Below are positions 34,978 through 42,862 of a stretch of 64,000 bases of DNA, piece by piece. Source of the stretch: Poseidonocella sp. HB161398. GTDB taxonomy: Bacteria > Pseudomonadota > Alphaproteobacteria > Rhodobacterales > Rhodobacteraceae. Made by a program: the position numbers and the translations under genes. Each line of letters begins with the position of its first letter. The stretch's first letter is position 1. Location: NCBI RefSeq assembly GCF_005870025.1, contig NZ_VATA01000032.1:1-64000 (forward strand), read 5' to 3'. The notes under the pieces are model-generated. The model did no database searches, was not told the origin of the DNA, and saw only the letters and a program-made list of their open reading frames with translations.

Positions 34978-36072
34978 TCAAACCCTCCCGAAATAGGCGC
35001 ATTCGGCGCTGAATTCGCTGACCAGCCCGGCGCGCTGGTCGAAGCTGTGCCGCACGCGCGTCACGTAGTAGTCATTGGAAAAGCGCGGCCCGAGCTCCTC
35101 GAGCGTCACCACCGTGCCGACGCGGATCGCGGCATTGCCGACGGCGCGCCCCTCGGCCAGGACGAAGCCGCGCGCGCGCCGGGTCTGGGCGGCGTCGACG
35201 ACGGCCTGCGCCTCGGTCTCATTGGCGAAATCGGTATCCGGCAGGCGGACGCGGGTGCCGGGGAAGACGCGGTCGACCTCCTCCGGCCCGGTGGCGCCCG
35301 CGCCGGGGCCGAGCGCGGTCAGGCTGCCCGAGCGGACGGATTTCACCGCCCCCGAGAAGATGTCGAGCCCGTGCACCTCGGTGGCGCCGCGCTGATGCGC
35401 GAGATCCGCCGTCACCCGCACGTCGCGGAGCTGCTGGCCGAGCGCCAGCGTCACCGTCCCGCGGTCGACCGCCGCGCGCGGGCTCAGATGCAGCTCCTCG
35501 GCGACCACCTGCGCGTCGAAATCGTAGCGCCGGGCCAGCCGCTGCAGGAAGGCCAGGTCGGTCTCGTTGAGCTGCTGCTGCTCGTCGACCTCTTCATTGA
35601 GCCCGGTGATGACCGGCGACAGCCCGGTATCCCGCGCCAGCTGCCGCAGGAGGTCGCGCAGCGGCCCGGCGGCGAAGGTCCGGTTGCGGCGCACCATGCG
35701 CCACGACATCAGCGCGTCCTCGGCGAAGACCCGCAGCCGCGGCTGGTCGCCATCCTCCATCTCGAAGGAGACCGCGCTGACCATGCCGCGGAAGATCTCG
35801 GTCGGGTCGGCGGCATCTCCGGTCAGCACGCGCAGCGTCTCGCCGAGCGGGAAGAGGTTCGTCTCGCTGTGCTCGAAGGCCAGGCCCAGCCCGGCCCCGG
35901 CATGCTCGGTCGAGTTCAGCAGCAGGATCTCGGCATGGGAGAGGCCGCATTCGCGCTCGCAGACCTCGACCGCCACCAGCAGTTCGGGGATCATGTCGTG
36001 CTGCGCGCCCGCCACCTCGATCACGGGGCGGGTGTCGACGATGACGGCGTCGTAGAGCTGGTCCTCGGGCAT
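34978..36072 (-). CDS. Tail hub protein (gpD/gp27-like)
   Basis: The 364-residue protein is of the late-control gene D type (phage P2 gpD, T4 gp27, N-terminal half of VgrG). Marks are EIFRGMVSAVSFEMEDG in the first beta barrel, LRDLLRQLARDTGLSPVI, and NETDLAFLQRLARRYDFDAQ in the middle, the classic 'sxxxFLxrLaxxxg' block. It forms the trimeric hub that bears the spike and connects to the tube. The adjoining genes are a 53-residue ORF before it (10 bases) and the spike after it. Confidence 0.92.
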   Translation of the reverse strand: MPEDQLYDAVIVDTRPVIEVAGAQHDMIPELLVAVEVCERECGLSHAEILLLNSTEHAGAGLGLAFEHSETNLFPLGETLRVLTGDAADPTEIFRGMVSAVSFEMEDGDQPRLRVFAEDALMSWRMVRRNRTFAAGPLRDLLRQLARDTGLSPVITGLNEEVDEQQQLNETDLAFLQRLARRYDFDAQVVAEELHLSPRAAVDRGTVTLALGQQLRDVRVTADLAHQRGATEVHGLDIFSGAVKSVRSGSLTALGPGAGATGPEEVDRVFPGTRVRLPDTDFANETEAQAVVDAAQTRRARGFVLAEGRAVGNAAIRVGTVVTLEELGPRFSNDYYVTRVRHSFDQRAGLVSEFSAECAYFGRV

Positions 36073-36082
36073 GGCGCAGCTC

Positions 36083-36244
36083 CTATTCCGGCGAGAGCCG
36101 TTCGGCGCGCCAGGCCTCGCGGGCCGTGGCCTCGCGGATCAGGCGCTGGAAATCGGGACGCCGCGGCGGCGCCCGGCGGGCATCGGCCGGGCGGAGCGGC
36201 TCGACGATTTCGGCTTCGACGTCCTCGATGTCGATCTCGGGCAT
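36083..36244 (-). CDS. Small acidic eCIS protein (53 aa), positional match to Afp6/DUF5908
   Basis: ATG at 36244 is preceded by AAGGAGG (9 bases away), the best Shine-Dalgarno in the operon, and the frame ends at TAG 36083. The product starts MPEIDIEDVEAEIVEPLRPA and ends REAWRAERLSPE: an acidic N-terminus and a basic C-terminal helix. In Afp/PVC operons a tiny protein (Afp6, DUF5908) sits at this point, between the tube-adaptor and hub genes; the start M-P-E-I fits the usual M-P-x-E-I-x-E pattern loosely. It shares one base with the previous gene. Easily missed by gene callers. Confidence 0.7.
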   Translation of the reverse strand: MPEIDIEDVEAEIVEPLRPADARRAPPRRPDFQRLIREATAREAWRAERLSPE

Positions 36245-37515
36245 CACTGGTCCTCCTTGAACAGGATGTCGGCGAGGTTGATCTCGCGCCCGACATCGAC
36301 CCTTTCGCAGCCGCCGACGCCGCCCCCGGCCGAGAGCGAGGCCGAGGCCGCGCCGCCCAGCGACACGCCCGCCCCGGCAGAGAGCGAGACCCCCGCCGAG
36401 AGGCCCGGCGCATCGGGCAGGTCGAAGGAGATCTCGCCGCCGAGCGAGGCGCCCGCGCCGGAGATCTTCGGCGCGTTGAGCCCTGCGAAGCTGTCGATCC
36501 CGAGCGTGCCGCCGCCCGCCGAGGCCGAGAAGCCGGCCGAGGCGATCCCGCCCGAGGCCGCCCCCGCCGCGGCGCCGAAGGACGCGCCTGCGCCCGCGGC
36601 CGCGCCGAAGGAGGCCCCCGCCCCGGCCAAGGCACCGCCCGACAGCGAGGCGCCCGCGGAGAGCGACGCCCCCGCCCCGGCGCTGATCCCGGCCGAGGCG
36701 CCGATCCCCAGATCGAGCCCGAACCCGGCCTCGCCGGAGGCGAAGGCGACCGGCGCGGCACCGAAGCTGACCCCGGCGCCCGCGCCCGCGCCCCCGGACA
36801 GCGCCGAGCCGAAGGCGCCCGCCGCGGCGCCGGCCTCGAAGGCGGCGCCAGGGCTGGCCATCTCCTCGGCCTCGGGGTTGCGGATGTTCTCCTCGCCGTT
36901 GCTCTCGGCGATCTGGCGGGCCTGGTCGGTCTTGGGAAAGCCCTGGCTGGCGGCGACGTCATGGGTGCTGTCATTGCTGCTGACCGGCGCGGTCGTCGCG
37001 CCGCTGCCGGCGCCGACATCGGCCTTGTCGCGCTGCGGCTCGGGGAAAGCCGCCTCGTAGCGGGTCAGCGTCAGGTTCAGCGCCGCGCGCAGCGGCAGCC
37101 CCTCGGCCGAGAAGAAATCCAGCGTCTCGGAATAGTCGGTGATCAGCCCCTGGAAGGCGAACTGGTTCCAGGAGAACTCGACCTTCGCCGGGCGCTTCTT
37201 GCCCTTCTCGCCGCGCACCTCGGTGCCCGGGCGCATCATCTCGGCGATCTGCGCGGTACGGGTGCGCACGTCATCCCCGGTCAGCGTCGTGTCGAAGACC
37301 AGCTGCACGGTCAGCGTCACCTCGGAGGAGGACACCAGCTGCTGCGGCGGGCGGCCGTCCTGGGTGCCGCCCTCGGCCTTCTCCATCTGGTTGCGGATCG
37401 CCAGCGCCAGGGTCTCGGGGTTGAAATCCACCGTGACCGGCTCGAAGGATGCCTCGCGGCCGCGCGCATCGGTCAGCTGGCGGATCTTGGCGCGGGTGAC
37501 GTTCTGCTCGGTCAT
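36244..37515 (-). CDS. CIS tube adaptor (Afp7-like) with Gly/Ala/Ser-rich tail
   Basis: Residues 1-190 match the CIS-tube/LysM-type adaptor of eCIS: VTVDFNPETLALAIRNQM, then VSSSEVTLTVQLVFDTTL, then VEFSWNQFAFQGLITDYSET and LPLRAALNLTLTRYEA. Normally a short LysM domain follows. Here residues about 218-403 are instead a silk-like run of Gly, Ala and Ser in near-periodic GAGAS(L/F) units with no LysM visible. Then comes a single Cys (GGGVGGCERVDVG) and the end INLADILFKEDQ. The N-terminal domain connects the tube to the hub. The tail's role is unknown. Confidence 0.88.
   Translation of the reverse strand: MTEQNVTRAKIRQLTDARGREASFEPVTVDFNPETLALAIRNQMEKAEGGTQDGRPPQQLVSSSEVTLTVQLVFDTTLTGDDVRTRTAQIAEMMRPGTEVRGEKGKKRPAKVEFSWNQFAFQGLITDYSETLDFFSAEGLPLRAALNLTLTRYEAAFPEPQRDKADVGAGSGATTAPVSSNDSTHDVAASQGFPKTDQARQIAESNGEENIRNPEAEEMASPGAAFEAGAAAGAFGSALSGGAGAGAGVSFGAAPVAFASGEAGFGLDLGIGASAGISAGAGASLSAGASLSGGALAGAGASFGAAAGAGASFGAAAGAASGGIASAGFSASAGGGTLGIDSFAGLNAPKISGAGASLGGEISFDLPDAPGLSAGVSLSAGAGVSLGGAASASLSAGGGVGGCERVDVGREINLADILFKEDQ
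36305..36864 (-). repeat. Degenerate repeat coding the Gly/Ala/Ser tail
   Basis: About 560 bases encode short, imperfect Gly-Ala-Ser-rich units (such as SAGAGASLSAGASLSGGAL) in the Afp7-like gene. At DNA level it is a run of GGCGCC/GCCGAG-type words without a strict period. It is low-complexity coding sequence, not a separate element. Confidence 0.7.
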
Positions 37516-38054
37516 ACCGTGCGGCCTCCGACGGCGAGGGACAGGCCCTCATGGACGAAATGCAGCTCCTCGATGCCGACCTCGCTGGCGGAGGCCGAAT
37601 AGGCCGCGGCCTTGAACTTGACCGGCAGCGCGTTGGTCATCGTCCAGCGCATCACCTCGGGCCGCTCGGGCTGCGGGAAGCTGGCGCCGGAGGCGGGCGG
37701 CGCGGGCGGATCGGGCCAGTCCGAATGGATCAGCTCGGCCTGGAGGCGGGTGGCGGTCTTGCCCTGGCCGACCAGCTGGAACCAGGTCCAGAGGTCGGGC
37801 GAGCGCGTCACCCCGCGCTTGAGGATCACGGTCGAGAAGGTCACCCGGCCCGCGCGCTGGATGTCGCCGTAGTTGCGCCCGCCCTCGCGGATCGCCTTCG
37901 GCTCCATCGTCGCCTCGATCCCGGAGACCTCCGAGAACCGCCCCGAGCACAGCGCCACCGCGCCGGCCTTGGGCTTGCCCTCGGCATCGACCTGCCGGAA
38001 GGTCACGGTGAAGTTGAACACCTGCAGCGGGATGGGGGGCAGTCCTGCGGTCAT
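37512..38054 (-). CDS. Second tail tube protein (Afp5-like)
   Basis: The 180-residue protein is of the gp19/Hcp-like tube family: PLQVFNFTVTFRQVD, then FSEVSGIEATMEPKAIREGG and VTFSTVILKRGVTRSPDLWT, the same order of motifs as in the main tube gene (VSGLGAEVTVAEYRNG, FENVTLKRGIVDSESLFNW). Longer than the main tube protein and lying just before the adaptor gene, it corresponds to Afp5, which makes the first ring between hub and tube. ATG at 38054 overlaps the previous stop by four bases. Confidence 0.9.
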   Translation of the reverse strand: MTAGLPPIPLQVFNFTVTFRQVDAEGKPKAGAVALCSGRFSEVSGIEATMEPKAIREGGRNYGDIQRAGRVTFSTVILKRGVTRSPDLWTWFQLVGQGKTATRLQAELIHSDWPDPPAPPASGASFPQPERPEVMRWTMTNALPVKFKAAAYSASASEVGIEELHFVHEGLSLAVGGRTV

Positions 38055-39817
38055 TGCGGGCCTCCTGCCAGGGCGGCCTGTCCGGTGGCGCCCGACAGCG
38101 GCAGGCGCACGCGGATCAGCGCGATCGGGACCACCGGGCGGAAGCTGACCTCGGCGATCAGCCGCCCCTCGTCGAGATCGCGCGGCGTCATCGTGCTGCG
38201 GTCGCAGCGCACCGTGTAGCTGTCGCCCTCGCCGGTGCCGACCAGCGCGCCCGCGCGGTAGACCACGTCGAGCGTGCCGCGCAGCGCCGTCTCCACCGCC
38301 GCCCAGAGCGCCTCGTTCGAGGGTTCGAAGACCAGGTCCTCGCCGATCTCGCGCGCCTGGCGCAGCAGCATCGCCATCAGCCGCGACACCGGTCCGTCGG
38401 TCCAGGAGGGATCCTCGGCCGTCGTCAGGTCGCCGGTCAGGCGGAAGCCGCCGCGGTCGCGGAAGAGCCGGCAGGTCGGCAGGCCCGAGGGCGCCCGGCC
38501 GGGCTCGATGTCGCGCAGCCCAGCGACCGGCTGCGCCGCGGCCGAAAGCCAGGTGCCGCGGATCAGCGTCGCATTGGCCAGATGCCCGGCCAGCACCGCA
38601 TCGGGCGCCATCAGCCGTCCCGGCGCGGTCTCCGACAGCGGCGTGCGCACCCAGCCCTCGGCCAGCTGCAGGAAGGCGCTGCGCGGGATTTCCGGCAGGG
38701 TGATCCCCGGCGCCATGCGCGGCAGCGCGGCCAGCACGATCTTGTCGCGCAGATGGCTGCGCAGCATCCCCAGCACCCGCTCCAGCGCCGTGCGCCACAG
38801 CGCCAGTCCCAGCTCGTCCGCCTCGGGCGCGCCGAAGGCCGACTGCGCGGCGTCCGACAGGCTGCCCGCGGCGGGCAGGCATTCGGCGAAGACGGCGCGC
38901 GGCGCCGCCGGTTCGGGCGGCAGCGGCGCCAGGCTGGGCGGCGGGGCGGTCAGCTCGGGCAGATCCGGCAGCAGGAGGAAGGTCGTGTCCTCCAGCCCGT
39001 AGGCATGGGTCGGGCCGTAGCGCTGCGGCGCCTCGACGGTCGGCGGCGGCAGATCCGACAGGAGCGCCGTCTGCGCGGTGCCCGCATCGGTCGCCGATGT
39101 GCCCGGGCTGCGCACCAGGACGCGGACCAGCGCGGCCAGCCGTTCGGCGCGGCGCGCCGCATAGGGGACCGGGTCGCCCATCCGCACGATCACCGCCTTG
39201 CGCCCGCCCATGGCGAAGAACTGCCGCACCGCCTGGCCCATCGCGGTGGGAATGGCGCGGGCGCGGGCGCGGCGGGTTTCGGGGAAGCCGTAGGCCGGAT
39301 GCGGCAGCACGGCCAGCGTCCCCGGCCCGTGCGCGGCCGGAAGCGAGATGCGCAGCGCGGGCCCTTCGGAAATCGCCGCCTCCAGCCCCAGCCCCGCCGC
39401 CGCGACGCGGTCGGCCAGCGCCTGCGGGGTCAGCGGCAGGGGCGCCAGCGGGATCTCGCGGATCAGGCCGTCGATGACGACATGCAGCGCCGGCTCGACC
39501 CCCGCGCCGGGCAGCGCCGCGGGCAGCGCGCCGCCGGTCACCTCGGCACGCGCCTCGAGCCGCGCCTCGGCGGCGAAAAGCGCCTCGAAGGCCTCGACGC
39601 TGGTCACCGTCACCGGCCGGTTGAGCAGCCGTCCGGGCAGCTCGAGCGCGGCCTCGGAGGCGCCGAACTGCCGCATCAGCATCTCGCGCAGCGGCTGCGG
39701 CAGCGCCGCGCCGGGGCGCTCGGCCACGAGACCGACGAAGCAGGCGACATCCATGCGCGCCGGATCCGCGGTCTGGGCGGGGCTCGTCGTCTCGAAGATG
39801 ATGTTGCGATGCAGCAT
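38051..39817 (-). CDS. Second tail sheath protein (Afp4-like)
   Basis: The 588-residue protein is a divergent sheath subunit. The C-terminal domain has YTVRCDRSTMTPRDLDEGRL and PIALIRVRLPLSG, matching FFVRCDRSVITQDDLDNGRL of the main sheath. EPSNEALWAAVETALRGTLD matches the region before it. The N-terminus (RMDVACFVGLVAER) also fits sheath starts. The middle is reduced and Pro-rich. In Afp a divergent sheath (Afp4) sits at the baseplate end and starts polymerisation. The same role is likely here. It is separated from the tube gene by 89 bases with two hairpins. Confidence 0.88.
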   Translation of the reverse strand: MLHRNIIFETTSPAQTADPARMDVACFVGLVAERPGAALPQPLREMLMRQFGASEAALELPGRLLNRPVTVTSVEAFEALFAAEARLEARAEVTGGALPAALPGAGVEPALHVVIDGLIREIPLAPLPLTPQALADRVAAAGLGLEAAISEGPALRISLPAAHGPGTLAVLPHPAYGFPETRRARARAIPTAMGQAVRQFFAMGGRKAVIVRMGDPVPYAARRAERLAALVRVLVRSPGTSATDAGTAQTALLSDLPPPTVEAPQRYGPTHAYGLEDTTFLLLPDLPELTAPPPSLAPLPPEPAAPRAVFAECLPAAGSLSDAAQSAFGAPEADELGLALWRTALERVLGMLRSHLRDKIVLAALPRMAPGITLPEIPRSAFLQLAEGWVRTPLSETAPGRLMAPDAVLAGHLANATLIRGTWLSAAAQPVAGLRDIEPGRAPSGLPTCRLFRDRGGFRLTGDLTTAEDPSWTDGPVSRLMAMLLRQAREIGEDLVFEPSNEALWAAVETALRGTLDVVYRAGALVGTGEGDSYTVRCDRSTMTPRDLDEGRLIAEVSFRPVVPIALIRVRLPLSGATGQAALAGGPQ

Positions 39818-39839
39818 GGCTGTCCCGGATCAGCGGCCG

Positions 39840-39895
39840 GGCCGCGGCTCCGTCAGCCGCGGCCGAGATCTCCGCGCGGCCAGGGCGGCCGCGCG
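39840..39895 (-). terminator. Two tandem hairpins between tube and second sheath genes
   Basis: Hairpin 1 (39840-39864) has a 10-bp perfect stem GGCCGCGGCT/AGCCGCGGCC with a 5-base loop. Hairpin 2 (39873-39895) has a 9-bp perfect stem CGCGCGGCC/GGCCGCGCG with a 5-base loop. They fill the only sizeable gap after the first structural genes. No T-tract follows, so partial termination or protection of the upstream sheath-tube mRNA from 3' decay is likelier than full termination. Confidence 0.6.
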
Positions 39896-39906
39896 CCTTC
39901 GCGTCC

Positions 39907-40362
39907 TCAGCCGGACTTGGCTTCCTGGATCGGGTCCATCACGTCATAGGCGAGCTGGATCTCCTCCATCGCGACCTCGGTGCCGCCGGCCGCCGCCATG
40001 GTCGGGCCGGTGTACTTGGTCGGCCAGGCGCCGGTCAGCTTCCAGCTCTGCACCGGCTCGTGCTGCTCGTTCTGCAGCTCGATCCGGATGTCGCGCTTGG
40101 CCGCCGGGCCCGAGGTCCAGGTCTCCTTCATCCAGTTGAACAGGGACTCGCTGTCGACGATGCCGCGCTTGAGCGTGACATTCTCGAACTTGTGGACCCC
40201 GGGGATCTTGGTGACGTGGTTCTGCTTGTCGGTGCCGTTGCGGTATTCTGCCACCGTCACTTCGGCGCCCAGCCCCGAGACGTCCGAGAACTGGCCGACG
40301 AGATTGCCGGACTGGTCCACGACCTTGAAGTTGAAGTTGCTGTAGGGAACGTCGCGTGCCAT
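39907..40362 (-). CDS. Main inner tube protein (Afp1-like)
   Basis: The 151-residue protein is of the gp19/Hcp-type tube family. Motifs are SNFNFKVVDQSGNLVGQF, SDVSGLGAEVTVAEYRNG, FENVTLKRGIVDSESLFNW and AMEEIQLAYDVM. Rings of it stack to form the tube expelled on contraction. It lies 10 bases after the main sheath gene, so both abundant subunits are made from the same message. The following gap with two hairpins probably sets their high expression relative to baseplate genes. Confidence 0.95.
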   Translation of the reverse strand: MARDVPYSNFNFKVVDQSGNLVGQFSDVSGLGAEVTVAEYRNGTDKQNHVTKIPGVHKFENVTLKRGIVDSESLFNWMKETWTSGPAAKRDIRIELQNEQHEPVQSWKLTGAWPTKYTGPTMAAAGGTEVAMEEIQLAYDVMDPIQEAKSG

Positions 40363-40372
40363 TCACGCCTCC

Positions 40373-42802
40373 TTAGCTCCGCGCATCCGCGGTTTTCTGG
40401 CCGATGCGGAAGACGAGGAATTCCGCGGGCTTGACGATGGCGGCGCCGATCTCGCAGATCAGCCGCCCGTTATCGAGGTCGTCCTGGGTGATGACCGAGC
40501 GGTCGCAGCGCACGAAGAACGCCACTTCCGGGGTCGCGCCCAGAAGCGCGCCGTTGCGCCACTGGTTGAACAGGAAGGACGTCACCGCCTCGCGCACGTC
40601 GGTCCACAGCTCGGGCCCGTTCGGCTCGAACACCGCCCATTGCATCGACTGGTAGATCGAGCCCTTGAGGAAGTTCAGGTAGCGCCGGTCGGAGACGTAC
40701 TTGATCTCCATGTCCGAGGTCGCCAGCCGGCCGCCATAGACCCGGTTGCCGCGCCCGGTGAGATAGCGCAGGACGTTGATCCCGATCGGGTTCAGCACCT
40801 CCTGGTGGCGCTGGTTGTAGTCGGTCTCGAAGCCGATCGCCTCGCGGATGATCTCGTTCGCGGGGGTCTTCCAGACGCCGCGGGCGCTGTCGTTGCGGGC
40901 ATAGATGCCGCAGATATGGCCCGAGGGCGGCAGGGTCAGCTCGCGCGGGATCGCCTCGTTGCCCGGCCGGGCGCGCGGATTGGCGACGCGGATCCAGGGC
41001 GCGTAGAAGGCGGCGTAGGTGTTGTCGATCGTGCCGCGGGTCTGGCGCAGCTGCGCCATCTGCTGGCGGGGCGGCGGATCGCAGACCGCGATGCGGAAGT
41101 TGCTGTCCTGGGCATGGCCGATCAGCAGGTTCCTGACCGGCGTCTCGAGGCTGGGATAGGCGCTCGAGCCCGGGGCCGCGACGATGGCGATGTCGTCGAT
41201 CAGGTTCAGCCGGCCGAGCGCGTCGGTCACGGTCTGCAGCCCGGGCACCGTCCCGTCATTGCCGCCGGCCAGCGGGATCGCGTTCGACAGCACGTCGCTT
41301 TCATCCGCGCGGCCGCCGGCGAAGAGCGCGGCATGGACATCGGCGGCGTTCAGCCCGTCCTCGGCCAGCACCAGCGGGTCGCCCAGCGGCTCGTCCACCG
41401 GATCCGCGACCGTCGCCATGCGATGGCCGAAATAGCGCGGATGGGTCTCGTCGAAGCCCAGCCCCTCATAGGCGGCGGTGACGCCGTCGACGCTTTCCCA
41501 GGCGAGGTTCAGCGTGACCAGATGCGCCTCGTCCGTCAGCACGCCCGAGGCATCGACCAGCCCGCCGGTCGTGGCCCAGCTGGCATCGGGCTGGACGCCG
41601 TATTCCTGCCAGCCGGCCGCGGCCGTGCTGGCGCGGATGAAGATCCGCCGGGCGACGCCGTCGACGCCGGTCCCGGCGGCGCCGAGCTCGGCCGGGTCGA
41701 AGCCCAGGGCGGTCAGCGCCGCGGCATTGCCCGGCGCGGAAAGGTCGATCGCGGACCCCGCGCCGCTGGTATTCGACACCATCTGCAGCAGCGACGTGCC
41801 CGCCACGTTGACCACGGTCACCCCGATGCCGGCATCGCCGAAGACCAAGTTGAGATCGGCCGCGCGGACGTCGTCCAGCCGGCGCATGCCGGTGCCGGTG
41901 GCCTCGGTCAGAGGCTGGGTGAAGCCCAGCAGGTCGAGCTGCTCCACCGTCACCGTGACGCCCGAGCCCGCCGCCGCCGAGCGGATGCGGAAGCGGTTGC
42001 CGGCGCGCGTGCACGTGCCGTTGGTCAGTGCCGCGTCGATCTCGTTGCGGATCTGGCCGACCGGCCGGTTCTCGCCCTCGGTCAGCGGGATTTCGTGGGC
42101 CTGGCCGTCGATGGTCACGACGAGGTTGGTGTTGGGCGGGATCGAGATCGGGGTGGTGGTCGTTACCTGCGCCGAGGCCATGGCGATGCCGCCATTGAAG
42201 GTCACTTCCTGCGCCGCGGCGCCGTCGACGCCGATGCTCAGCGTCATGCCGTCGGTCAGCTCGCCCGGCGGCTGGACCGCGGTGACGGCCGCGGCTTCGG
42301 ACGGCCGGCCGCGCGTCCGCGCGAGACTGCCGACCGGCGCGCTGGAGAGCGCCTGCGCCGTGGCGGGCGAGACGATCTCGGATAGCTGCAGGCTGCCATT
42401 GGCGCCCGAGCCGGGAAAGCGCGAGCGCAGGATAAGGTGGCGCGCATCGGCGTCGGAATTGCCGACCAGCGCGGCGCGGGCAAGCCCGTCGCTGCCCGGG
42501 CGGGCGAGGAAGGCCGCCGAGATGTAGAGCCGCGAGCCGCCCTCGTTGAAGAAGCCGCGCACCGCCATCGCCAGGTAGTTGGTCGCCGGCCCGCCGGCCA
42601 GTCCCGCGATCTCCAGATCCGCGAGCCCGCCATAGAGCCGCTCGAACTCGCCGAAGCTCGTGACCAGCCGGGGCGGGCCGGCGCGCGGGCCGTTCCTGGC
42701 CAGTCCCACGAACCCGGTCGTGGAGGTTCCGACGCCCTGGATCGAGGCGGACCGGAAGCTGGTCTCGATCGTGTAGACCCCCGGCGCGAGCAGTTCCACC
42801 AT
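40373..42802 (-). CDS. Main tail sheath protein (Afp2/Afp3-like), enlarged
   Basis: The 809-residue protein has the sheath N-terminus (VELLAPGVYTIETSFRS, then STTGFVGLARNGP). The conserved C-terminal domain has ALLGATPEVAFFVRCDRSVI, TQDDLDNGRLICEIGAA and KPAEFLVFRIGQ. Afp2 and Afp3 are roughly 350-450 residues, so this subunit carries an extra 350-400 residues, mainly at about 130-450. This insert is beta-rich and repetitive (SIGVDGAAAQEVTFNGG-like runs) and presumably sits on the outer surface of the sheath. ATG at 42802 with GGAGAAGAG upstream. Confidence 0.94.
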   Translation of the reverse strand: MVELLAPGVYTIETSFRSASIQGVGTSTTGFVGLARNGPRAGPPRLVTSFGEFERLYGGLADLEIAGLAGGPATNYLAMAVRGFFNEGGSRLYISAAFLARPGSDGLARAALVGNSDADARHLILRSRFPGSGANGSLQLSEIVSPATAQALSSAPVGSLARTRGRPSEAAAVTAVQPPGELTDGMTLSIGVDGAAAQEVTFNGGIAMASAQVTTTTPISIPPNTNLVVTIDGQAHEIPLTEGENRPVGQIRNEIDAALTNGTCTRAGNRFRIRSAAAGSGVTVTVEQLDLLGFTQPLTEATGTGMRRLDDVRAADLNLVFGDAGIGVTVVNVAGTSLLQMVSNTSGAGSAIDLSAPGNAAALTALGFDPAELGAAGTGVDGVARRIFIRASTAAAGWQEYGVQPDASWATTGGLVDASGVLTDEAHLVTLNLAWESVDGVTAAYEGLGFDETHPRYFGHRMATVADPVDEPLGDPLVLAEDGLNAADVHAALFAGGRADESDVLSNAIPLAGGNDGTVPGLQTVTDALGRLNLIDDIAIVAAPGSSAYPSLETPVRNLLIGHAQDSNFRIAVCDPPPRQQMAQLRQTRGTIDNTYAAFYAPWIRVANPRARPGNEAIPRELTLPPSGHICGIYARNDSARGVWKTPANEIIREAIGFETDYNQRHQEVLNPIGINVLRYLTGRGNRVYGGRLATSDMEIKYVSDRRYLNFLKGSIYQSMQWAVFEPNGPELWTDVREAVTSFLFNQWRNGALLGATPEVAFFVRCDRSVITQDDLDNGRLICEIGAAIVKPAEFLVFRIGQKTADARS

Positions 42803-42862
42803 GTCTCTTCTCCGTCGTTTGCGCGGGCCGCTCGGGACCGGCGTGTTGGGGATTGCCGCCGC

